NCBI GenBank assembly: GCA_024231855.1
Contig: JAAEQD010000094.1
Span: 1 to 43,811 of the forward strand
DNA: 43,811 bases
Direction of reading: 5' to 3'
DNA from: Candidatus Zixiibacteriota bacterium
Lineage (GTDB): Bacteria > Zixibacteria > MSB-5A5 > UBA10806 > 4484-95
The notes beneath the pieces are model-generated. The model was not told where the DNA came from. It saw only the letters and a list, made by a program, of their open reading frames with translations, and did no database searches. Positions 24,274-31,312 of this stretch are shown here, one piece after another (within the stretch, counting starts at the first letter, position 1; each line of letters starts with the position of its first letter). Both the position numbers and the translations under genes were made by a program.

Positions 24274-24878
24274 TAATTCCTATACTCCGCCTTAAAATCG
24301 GCCCAGCTAATATCGGTACCGGGGTAGGGCATCTCTTTCCAGAAATAGATACTCCACCAACTAAACAATGTGCGGCTTGAGCTAAACGATACTAATCCTT
24401 CAATCACGGTAGTGTCCGCGCTGAATGAATCCGGAGTAATAATTCTAAGCGTATAATTACGATATAAAACTGCCAGCGAATCGCCGATACTGTCGGGATA
24501 ATCCACCGCCGGGCTTAAAATCAAATCCATATTACTGCTTTCCGCGTCAAGAGAAGCAAATAAATTTTCCGCTGATGAGATTTCCACTGATTTATCCCAG
24601 AATCGGAACAGATGACCATTACCCTGCACCTCGGCCTCGATAGAATCCTCGGTCGCCGAAAAGCGAAATTCATCGGCAAAACATAACTGATAATTCTGGA
24701 TATTCATCTCATTATAAGCGAACATAAGGTTTACCAACACGACTTCAGGGGTAGCCGGGGTTTCCCAGGTGCCTCGGCTGCCGGCCGGTTCGGGGCCTTC
24801 ACGGGTATCAAACGGATTTTTCAGACACCCGCTTACTATAATTAAAAATCCTGTTAAAAGTAGAAAAAATCGTTTCAA
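24273..24878 (-). CDS. Lipoprotein with NTF2-like domain, paralogue of the next gene
   Basis: The 201-residue product has a good lipobox (LIIVSGC, Cys18) then LKNPFDTREGPEPAG. The mature protein shows EVVLVNLMFAYNEMNIQNYQ then CFADEFRFSA, equivalent to VLANFKYAYENNDIDVYENC and DDDFVFIY in its neighbour. Both carry C-x(1-2)-NPF at the mature end. They are probably envelope proteins that work with the beta-barrel encoded just upstream, whose stop overlaps this start by four bases. The function is unknown. Confidence 0.68.
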   Translation of the reverse strand: MKRFFLLLTGFLIIVSGCLKNPFDTREGPEPAGSRGTWETPATPEVVLVNLMFAYNEMNIQNYQLCFADEFRFSATEDSIEAEVQGNGHLFRFWDKSVEISSAENLFASLDAESSNMDLILSPAVDYPDSIGDSLAVLYRNYTLRIITPDSFSADTTVIEGLVSFSSSRTLFSWWSIYFWKEMPYPGTDISWADFKAEYRN

Positions 24879-26710
24879 AACGAATACCTCACCGATATGC
24901 TAACGAATTCCATGATATCTTTATCGCGATCCTCAATATCCCATTCGCGGCGACTGTATGACATCGTCAGTGATTCAGCCTCGCCGAAACGCCAAATCAC
25001 CTCAACGGCGGCAATTTGCTTGAGATCGCGCAGCCTTTGCTCGCGAATGATAATATCCGACTGGTCATATTCGGAAATCCCGGCTATATGGTTATATTCG
25101 CGTTTCATCTCCCAGGAATATTCCGGCTCAATATAAAAATTAGCGAAAAGATAATAGCCGACCTTCAAATTTAAGTTATGGTAACGACGGTCCCAACCGG
25201 TAGCCATCTGCCAGTTATCTTCCTCATAGATAAGCTTACCGTAATCCTCATAACGATACAAATATCCCGGCATCAGGCTAAATCTATCGGTCACTTTAAT
25301 ACCGAACCTTGTCTCGGATGAACCTCGCCTGAATATACGGCTGGGTGTCGTGCTCTGATTGGGCACATAATCATAGATTATATAATTCGCCTGGATTGCG
25401 AAAATCTGATCAATCTTGAATTCGGGACCTGAATTCCAGGCAAAATCGGTTTGCAGAAGATATGTCTTATTTTCGTTATTATTGGCCGAATTTATACTGC
25501 TTGTATAAATCTGATGGAAGTTGTTGAAGCCGGATATTAATTCACCACTGAAATACGGGCTGAAGCTGTGCTTGTATCGTAAATTGTAGATTTGAGTCAT
25601 TAAGTCGCGTTCGTTGAACGAACTCGCGTGAAGGCCATAGTATGATGTCACCCCGATTATGCCATTAAAGATAGCGCTATCGCCGGGTGTAATTTCGGAT
25701 GACGCGTTCAGCGAAAACTCACCAAGCTCCATCTTCTGATCCAGGGCGCTTCCCCGGTAATCCTCCTCACCCCAACTATAACTATACTTGGCCGAAAGTT
25801 TCAGGCGCTTATTGAACAGCTTTTCAAACTGAATATCATAGTTTCTGCCTTCGTTATAATTGTTAGTCTGCGCCATCGAAACCGGTACTGACCCGGAGTT
25901 GTAATAGTAGCTCAGGAAATTCAAATCTCCGCTGGCCCGAGCGACCACATCCATGGGTAATGAGATTTTGGCGAAGTACTCGGCCCGCCTATCTATCTTA
26001 ACCTGCCTAACACGGACAATCTGGACCGAGTCGCCAATAACTGTCCGGGAAAAGTACCTGGTTGTATTTTCGCCGTCATGCAAGCGCCAGGTCAGGGTAT
26101 CGTTTTTGTTGAATTTCATCGAACCGAACAGACCGGCATTGAATTTATCATAAGGTATACGGTTCAAATCGTAATATTCATATGACACATTCGAGGCGAT
26201 TTCATTACCCAGAATTTTGAGCGGCGAAGTAATCGTACCAAGTCCATAACCGATCCCTTTATCCACTCCTGAGGGATCCTCGCCCAGCCTTTTAATCGCC
26301 CGATTGGCCACGAACGGCGTAAATTCGATAAAATTCAGTTTCCGCACCGGCAGTGATAGTTTTAATTCGGAAGTGTAAACGATTCTATTCTCAAGGGCAT
26401 TCCTGGTGTGGCTCATAAACGGGGCCAGGGCAACTCCATCAATAATCGAGTATTCGGCACGGAAAGTCGTCCAGAGTTGCTCCTGCCAGCGTTTGTACGG
26501 CTTCTTTAGAAGCATGGAATTGGTGTTGACGCTAAGATCGCATTTAAGCCGGCCAAAATCGAAATTTTTATTGAAGCTGTTATTCCAGGTATAGGTGTTA
26601 TTATTCCGCGAAAAATCAAACACCAGCACCGATGGACTCGATTGGCCGGCGAATAAACCCGCACTAATCAGGCAAACTACGCTAATTATTATCGTTGAAT
26701 ATCGCGCCAT
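24875..26710 (-). CDS. Outer-membrane beta-barrel protein, unknown
   Basis: A signal peptide (MARYSTIIISVVCLISAGLF, cleavage near AGQS) precedes about 590 residues of alternating aromatic/polar strands rich in Y, N, S and F. Examples are ASNVSYEYYDLNRIPYDKFN and TMSYSRREWDIEDRD. The chain ends in SVRYSF with terminal Phe, the signal recognised by the BAM machinery. About 20-26 strands would fit. No plug or TonB-box is evident. It starts 22 bases inside rsmA and is followed by two lipoprotein genes and the YibQ-like gene, so these four may form an envelope module. Confidence 0.75.
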   Translation of the reverse strand: MARYSTIIISVVCLISAGLFAGQSSPSVLVFDFSRNNNTYTWNNSFNKNFDFGRLKCDLSVNTNSMLLKKPYKRWQEQLWTTFRAEYSIIDGVALAPFMSHTRNALENRIVYTSELKLSLPVRKLNFIEFTPFVANRAIKRLGEDPSGVDKGIGYGLGTITSPLKILGNEIASNVSYEYYDLNRIPYDKFNAGLFGSMKFNKNDTLTWRLHDGENTTRYFSRTVIGDSVQIVRVRQVKIDRRAEYFAKISLPMDVVARASGDLNFLSYYYNSGSVPVSMAQTNNYNEGRNYDIQFEKLFNKRLKLSAKYSYSWGEEDYRGSALDQKMELGEFSLNASSEITPGDSAIFNGIIGVTSYYGLHASSFNERDLMTQIYNLRYKHSFSPYFSGELISGFNNFHQIYTSSINSANNNENKTYLLQTDFAWNSGPEFKIDQIFAIQANYIIYDYVPNQSTTPSRIFRRGSSETRFGIKVTDRFSLMPGYLYRYEDYGKLIYEEDNWQMATGWDRRYHNLNLKVGYYLFANFYIEPEYSWEMKREYNHIAGISEYDQSDIIIREQRLRDLKQIAAVEVIWRFGEAESLTMSYSRREWDIEDRDKDIMEFVSISVRYSF

Positions 26711-27480
26711 AAATCATAAAGCCTGGTATAGTCGTCAAAAGACAACTGTTCCGGCCGGACTCCATCATTGCAGCCGGCTCTCTTTATAAGGTCCTCACAA
26801 TTGTATTTCGGAATATTCAGCCCCAACTGCATCGAATTACACAGTGTTTTTCGTTTTTGTCTGAAGCAACCGCGAATAAAACTCGTGAAGCTTTCGAAAT
26901 CCGCGGGTATTCTATCGGCCGGGACTAGCTTTACCACCGATGAGCTAACCGCCGGCATCGGCCGAAATCCTTTGGCGCCGATATCAAAAAGCGTCTCGAT
27001 ATCGAAACCGGCCGCCATAATCACAGTCAGCGAACCATAATCGCGGCTTTTCGGATCAGCGGTTAATCTTTTGGCAACCTCGGCCTGGACCGTAAAAACC
27101 GCGCTTTGTATTGCCTGTCTGAATTCAAACAGCTTCTCCATAACTGCAGTCGAGATATTAAACGGTAAATTGCCGATTATTTTCATCCTCTCGGGTAACT
27201 CATCAGGCGTAATTTTCAGAAAATCCTTGGCGATAATTATTATATTTTTATCATCCGCGAACTTGGCTGTTAGAAGTGGGATCAGATCGCGATCGAATTC
27301 GATAGCGGTTACCAGGCAATCAGCGTTGATCAGATGTTCAGTTAGCGCGCCTTTGCCCGGGCCGATTTCGACTACGTGATCGCCGGGCTGCGGTTCGATC
27401 GCTTTCACGATTCTGGCGGCTACCTGGTTGTCGACCAGAAAATTCTGGCCCAGCCTTTTCTTCGCTCTATATGGCGACAT
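26689..27480 (-). CDS. rsmA: 16S rRNA (adenine1518-N6/1519-N6)-dimethyltransferase RsmA/KsgA
   Basis: RsmA dimethylates two adjacent adenines in the 3' hairpin of 16S rRNA during 30S assembly. The N-terminus KKRLGQNFLVD is diagnostic, motif I is VEIGPGKGALT (37-47), and motif IV is GNLPFNIS (103-110; Tyr is more usual than Phe at residue 107). VQAEVAKRLTA and the C-terminal QKRKTLCNSM are typical. The 263-residue length is normal. It overlaps the upstream TatD-radical SAM gene by 14 bases and the downstream barrel gene by 22. tatD next to rsmA is a common bacterial order. Confidence 0.95.
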   Translation of the reverse strand: MSPYRAKKRLGQNFLVDNQVAARIVKAIEPQPGDHVVEIGPGKGALTEHLINADCLVTAIEFDRDLIPLLTAKFADDKNIIIIAKDFLKITPDELPERMKIIGNLPFNISTAVMEKLFEFRQAIQSAVFTVQAEVAKRLTADPKSRDYGSLTVIMAAGFDIETLFDIGAKGFRPMPAVSSSVVKLVPADRIPADFESFTSFIRGCFRQKRKTLCNSMQLGLNIPKYNCEDLIKRAGCNDGVRPEQLSFDDYTRLYDLWRDIQR

Positions 27481-28822
27481 ACTTCCTTACCCTAAGCGGT
27501 ATTCCCGCGCCTTCAGCAACTTTACGGCACTCCTCAACCTCTATTTCAGGAATCTCCACAACGCTGAACTGGGTTTCCAGGCCCAGCTCTTTACATCTCC
27601 CGGCGAATTTTATCACCTCGGTGTAAGATGACTGCCCGAATTGGGGGATGCTTATCTCGGCATACTTCGATGAATTTTCGGCATTCAGGCTGACACTGAC
27701 CATATCTATTATACCCGCCAATTTAGCCGGAAGATCGGTCTTATTGATAAGACTTCCCTGTCCATTGGTGTTTAACCTCAATGGTACTTTATAGCTCTTC
27801 AGCTTGTCAGCCAGCGATAAAATCAGGTCGGCTCGAAGTGTCGGTTCACCGAGGCCGCAGAACACTATTTCCTTGAAATCTTTATGTTCAGCTATGCCTT
27901 GTATAATCTCATCTTCGCCGGGTTCACGGTTTAGCAGAAGGTTATGACCAGCCACGTGATAACCCCGGTTTTTCGGGCAGAAATAGCAGTTGTTGGTGCA
28001 GCGCATGGTCAGGTTGATATACAGGCTGTCGCCGATACGATAGACCACCCGCGGATCATCCTCAACCGGCATTTTAAACACCTGCCCGGCGTTCAGTTCC
28101 GTGATTCGTTCGATATCGTCATAGCTGTATTTCGGGAAAACCTCGGTCAGTTTATCTATTACATACCTGATATAATCCGGCTGATTGCGTTTGCCGCGGT
28201 ATTTCTGCGGCGGCAGGTAGGGGCAATCGGTTTCGGTAACAATCCTCGAACTCGGCACCGAACCGGCCACTCGCGCGCCTTTGGACTTGGGATAGGTAAT
28301 CGGTCCACCAAAAGCTATATGATAGCCCATCTTGATCCCATCGGCGGCATAAGGCTCATCGCCGGGGAAAGCGTGAAGTATCCCCCGCCGGTTTTTACGC
28401 CGGCTGAGTATCTCATAGGCCTCATCCAGCGCCTGACGGATATGCAGCACCACCGGCAGGTTCAGCTCGTCTGCCAAATCAAGCTGTTTGATGAATGCCT
28501 CTTTTTGGATATCCTGAGGCGATATATTGCGGTAAAAATCAAGCCCTATTTCGCCTATAGCGACAACCTTGGGGTGTTTGGCCATCTCTTTAATTTCCGC
28601 CAGAATCGAATCGGTCAGGTCTTTGGAATCGTGGGGATGATAGCCGACCGTGGCGTAGATGAATTTGTATTTCTCGGCCAACTCAATCGAGGCTTTCGAG
28701 GTGGCCAGATCGACACCGATATTGACCATGAATTTCAGGCCGTTTCGTCGGGATTGTTTGATCACATCGTCGCGATCGGAATCGAATTGCGAGAAATCGA
28801 GATGTGTATGGGTATCAATCAT
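27467..28822 (-). CDS. Fused TatD-family metal-dependent hydrolase and radical SAM protein
   Basis: Residues 1-255 are a TatD DNase with all metal ligands: His5 and His7 (DTHTHLDF), Glu91 (GEIGLDF), His127, His150 and Asp199 (ETDCPYLPP). Residues about 262-451 are a radical SAM domain with CTNNCYFCPKN (Cys275, 279, 282) and GLGEPTLR. The same pairing is known as the TatD-associated radical SAM family, but here both are one chain. ATG 28822 is chosen because AAGGAGG lies 4 bases upstream and MIDTHTHLD is the TatD start; an upstream in-frame ATG at 28867 is not conserved. The radical SAM half's substrate is unknown. First gene of a six-gene overlapping operon. Confidence 0.9.
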   Translation of the reverse strand: MIDTHTHLDFSQFDSDRDDVIKQSRRNGLKFMVNIGVDLATSKASIELAEKYKFIYATVGYHPHDSKDLTDSILAEIKEMAKHPKVVAIGEIGLDFYRNISPQDIQKEAFIKQLDLADELNLPVVLHIRQALDEAYEILSRRKNRRGILHAFPGDEPYAADGIKMGYHIAFGGPITYPKSKGARVAGSVPSSRIVTETDCPYLPPQKYRGKRNQPDYIRYVIDKLTEVFPKYSYDDIERITELNAGQVFKMPVEDDPRVVYRIGDSLYINLTMRCTNNCYFCPKNRGYHVAGHNLLLNREPGEDEIIQGIAEHKDFKEIVFCGLGEPTLRADLILSLADKLKSYKVPLRLNTNGQGSLINKTDLPAKLAGIIDMVSVSLNAENSSKYAEISIPQFGQSSYTEVIKFAGRCKELGLETQFSVVEIPEIEVEECRKVAEGAGIPLRVRKYVAI

Positions 28823-28839
28823 GGCTCCTCCTTGGCCAC

Positions 28840-28867
28840 AATATAAATATTGGCAAGTTGATTTCAA
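28840..28867 (-). promoter_or_regulatory. Predicted promoter of the TatD-rsmA operon
   Basis: On the minus strand TTGAAA (28867-28862) and TATATT (28845-28840) are spaced 16 bases apart. The start would fall close to the AAGGAGG site at 28833-28827, so the 5' leader would be very short. Confidence 0.4.
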
Positions 28868-28915
28868 AGCGTTTCCTGTGCCGACAAATGAAATCCCATA
28901 AAAACAATTATCGGT

Positions 28916-28971
28916 GTAGGGGGCGATCTAAGATCGACCCGTCATCGGGCTAGTCTTAGACCAGCCCCTAC
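28916..28971. repeat. REPIN-like element, 56 bp
   Basis: GTAG at 28916-28919 and CTAC at 28968-28971 enclose two imperfect hairpins, GGGCGATCT...AGATCGACCC and, read from the right end, GGGCTGGTCT...AGACTAGCCC. The two stems are related in layout but not in sequence. It lies in the divergent gap between the TatD operon and the beta-helix gene. Confidence 0.75.
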
Positions 28972-29056
28972 GATGATATCACCTACGCATGTAAAATCAT
29001 CTTGCCTAATCGCCATTGTTAACTATATTGCTTATATAGGGGATGGGGTGGGGATG

Positions 29057-29175
29057 TGTCTTTGCGAGCGAAGCAAAGCAATCTGGATGTTGGCATTCTT
29101 GATAAACTCGAAATTATATAGCCAAACAAATATACAGATTGCCGCGGTCGTCCTTCGGACTCTCTCGCAAAGACA
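29057..29175. repeat. 119-bp MITE-like inverted-repeat element
   Basis: The ends are perfect inverted repeats, TGTCTTTGCGAG (29057-29068) and CTCGCAAAGACA (29164-29175), with inner inverted copies GCAATCTG (29078-29085) and CAGATTGC (29135-29142). The central 49 bases are AT rich. A diverged right half recurs at 36898-36935. It encodes nothing and would be mobilised in trans, if at all. Confidence 0.7.
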
Positions 29176-29186
29176 GGATGATTTTC

Positions 29187-29240
29187 GTAGGGGCGTATCG
29201 ACATACGCCCGGGGGTTGTCGGGTGAGGGCACCCGACAAC
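29187..29240. repeat. REP-like unit plus adjacent hairpin
   Basis: GTAG (29187-29190) is followed by the perfect stem GGGCGTAT-CGAC-ATACGCCC (29191-29210). The same 24 bases occur at 36570-36593. A second perfect 10-bp stem, GTTGTCGGGT/ACCCGACAAC (29215-29240), follows directly and ends 20 bases before the next start codon. Confidence 0.8.
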
Positions 29241-29260
29241 ACATCATACATGAGATGCCA

Positions 29261-30604
29261 ATGAAACGCCTGATAACAATATCACTGATTATGCTACTGG
29301 CCGCCGCGGTCTACGCCGATTACCACTATGCTAATCAGAATGGCTTGAATTTGTACCCTTATACCAGCTGGGAAAACGGGGCTTGGAGGATACAAAATGC
29401 TGTCGATGCTTCCAGTCCGCATGATACAGTGTATATCGGTGTCGGTGAATGGAATGAGACGATTGTATTAGATTGTGATTCGTTGGCGATTATTGGTATG
29501 GGTTGGGATTCAACGTTGGTTTGGTCTGATGTTGAAGATGTCCCTACATTTGAGGGTACTGCCAACAGAGCCCATTCATATTATATCGAAGGCCTTTTTA
29601 TAAGAAATTTAGCCGGTTGGGCTATAAGGGCTGCCGGAGGGAATAATCTGCATGTAAATCAGTGCAGGTTTACGGGAACAAGTGGTCGCTATGGCGGCCG
29701 AGGGATTAGTGCCGCTTATGCACCCAATAAAGTCTCGGTAGAGAACTGCACGTTTGACACCTTAAGTACCTGCATACAGGATATACTTGGGACAAATTCA
29801 GAAACAATCCAAAACTGTGTTTTTACTAATTTCAGTTTTACAGGCTTAAATTCGCGGACTGTTTGTAGTCGTATAAGGAACAATATATTCGCCCACACAG
29901 GCTTATATAATAATGTCGCAGACGGCCATACTGATACCTTATTTTTCTGCAACAATTTGATTTATGATTCTTATGCCGCTATTAGTCTTGGATCAGATTA
30001 TAATATTTTTATGAACAATACTATTGATCTCCGGGGTAATAACCCAGAAGTAGCGGTGCTAAATCCCGGAGATTCTTGTATAATGACAAATAATAGTCTT
30101 TCCAATATAAGGAAATTTACACATGTTGATGGCGGCGAATATCTTAGATTAGCCTATAATAACTTCTGGAATGTCGAAGAAGAAGTTAATGTCCACCAAG
30201 GCGCTACGCTTGACACAACCGGCGGTAACCTTCGATTGAATCCGATGTATTTCGGTGACAGAGACTATCATCTTCAGGCGTTTTCTCCACTGATAGATGC
30301 CGGTGATCCGGATATATTCGATCTGGATAGCACTAGGTCGGATATTGGATTCCTTGGTGGTCCCGGTGGAGAGGTTTATGATTATCTTGATCTTCCACCC
30401 CTGATACCTGATAGTATCACCTTCGAGGTGAATATAGATTCTGTTATTTTCACATGGCGAATGAATACCGAGTCTGATTTTAACCGCTATCTTGTTTTCA
30501 GGGATACAATATCAGGTTTTGAGCCGTCACCGGCTAACCTGATTGGTGAGAAAGAGACCTCATTCTTTATTGATACATCTTTTGCTCATGGCAGAGCCAA
30601 TTAA
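29261..30604 (+). CDS. Secreted right-handed beta-helix protein, truncated by in-frame TAA
   Basis: A signal peptide (MKRLITISLIMLLAAAVYA) is followed by about 330 residues of parallel beta-helix repeats. They are short, N/S/C-rich units such as NNLHVNQCRFTGTSG, VSVENCTFDTLSTCI and ETIQNCVFTNFS, in the style of NosD/pectin-lyase folds. A closing LRLNPMYFGDRDYHLQAFSP LIDAGDPD motif and a fibronectin III-like strand region (about 380-447) come next. The frame then meets TAA at 30602-30604 and reopens without a shift in FRLASIDNQ, the next strand of the fibronectin domain. The original chain was probably about 580 residues with the sorting domain at 30605-31009. Start 29261 is chosen for the signal peptide; 29255 is also possible. 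Confidence 0.75.
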   Translation: MKRLITISLIMLLAAAVYADYHYANQNGLNLYPYTSWENGAWRIQNAVDASSPHDTVYIGVGEWNETIVLDCDSLAIIGMGWDSTLVWSDVEDVPTFEGTANRAHSYYIEGLFIRNLAGWAIRAAGGNNLHVNQCRFTGTSGRYGGRGISAAYAPNKVSVENCTFDTLSTCIQDILGTNSETIQNCVFTNFSFTGLNSRTVCSRIRNNIFAHTGLYNNVADGHTDTLFFCNNLIYDSYAAISLGSDYNIFMNNTIDLRGNNPEVAVLNPGDSCIMTNNSLSNIRKFTHVDGGEYLRLAYNNFWNVEEEVNVHQGATLDTTGGNLRLNPMYFGDRDYHLQAFSPLIDAGDPDIFDLDSTRSDIGFLGGPGGEVYDYLDLPPLIPDSITFEVNIDSVIFTWRMNTESDFNRYLVFRDTISGFEPSPANLIGEKETSFFIDTSFAHGRAN

Positions 30605-31009
30605 TTCCGTTTGGCCTCGATAGACAACCAGAATAATCAATCTGATTATTCCGATGAGATTGAGGTATTAACAACCGGTATTAATGATTCTCCCGGCGTT
30701 CTCCTGCCAAAGATTGCATCGATTACAAACAATTATCCAAATCCATTCAACAGCTCAACTACTATTGTTTATTCAGTCGCCAATCTTGGGCCGATACCGG
30801 CTGAGATTGAGATAGTGATATATGATGTTACCGGCAGGCAGGTAAGAACGCTGGTTGATGGCAAGAGAGATATCGGCTGGCATTCCATTATCTGGGACGG
30901 CCAAGATGATTCGGGTGATGAGTGTTCCACCGGCGTGTATTTCGCCCGCATATCACAATGGGGTCTGGATATTTTGAACAAGCCGAGGAAACTCGTGCTG
31001 ATGAAGTGA
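30605..31009 (+). pseudogene. Detached C-terminal part of the beta-helix protein with sorting domain
   Basis: This is in the same frame as the preceding gene and separated from it only by one TAA. It starts FRLASIDNQNNQSDYSDEIE, the end of a fibronectin-like domain that cannot fold alone, then carries the sorting-type end (YPNPFNSSTTI, VIYDVTGRQVRTLVDGKRD, STGVYFARI, RKLVLMK) seen also in the giant protein. No ribosome site or ATG suggests independent translation; a TTG at 30611 is not preceded by a ribosome site. Most likely a TAT or TAC tyrosine codon became TAA (AN-Y-FRLASID), unless the stop is a sequencing error or is read through. Confidence 0.75.
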
Positions 31010-31032
31010 TATATTAACCCATCTCCCCACCC

Positions 31033-31060
31033 CTGGATTCCCGCCTCCGCGGGAAAGACA
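31033..31060. repeat. Short palindromic repeat CTGGATTCCCGC...
   Basis: TTCCCGC (31038-31044) and GCGGGAA (31049-31055) form a perfect 7-bp stem preceded by CTGGA and followed by AGACA. From memory, palindromes of the form TGGATTCCCGC...GCGGGAATGACA are frequent between genes in environmental bacteria. The rest of the gap 31010-31312 holds a GC-rich patch and the motif described at 31156. Confidence 0.6.
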
Positions 31061-31155
31061 TGATTTTTGTGCGCAACAGATCACCCGGTCCGCCCGTTCG
31101 CTTCCGGGCCCCGGGCATACGAGAATGTATACCAACTGCAAATGTATTTTCCAAT

Positions 31156-31194
31156 TGCCAAATCATTATTGTTAACCGTATTTCTTATATAGGA
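31156..31194 (+). promoter_or_regulatory. Upstream motif shared with the beta-helix gene
   Basis: The segment TTGCC...TTGTTAAC...CTTATATAGG matches 29002-29040 upstream of the beta-helix gene at 32 of 39 positions. Both copies lie on the coding strand before secreted-protein genes (about 120 and 220 bases from the starts). It may be a shared promoter or activator site; a remnant of a repeat is the alternative. Confidence 0.4.
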
Positions 31195-31312
31195 TAGAGG
31201 ATAGAGAATAGAGTTTCTTGGCAAGGAAACTATCTGTTAGACGATGCGATCTGAATGTTTATTTACTAAAATACTTTATGAAATACTGGAAAACGCGTAT
31301 AATAGAAGGAAG

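Noticed and set aside
27944..28846. 300-residue plus-strand ORF opposite the TatD-radical SAM gene
   Set aside because: The minus strand encodes a complete fusion with all metal and cluster residues; the antisense frame has no recognisable domain or ribosome site.
28973..29260. Upstream in-frame extension of the beta-helix gene
   Set aside because: It would translate the MITE-like and REP elements and bury the signal peptide about 95 residues into the chain.
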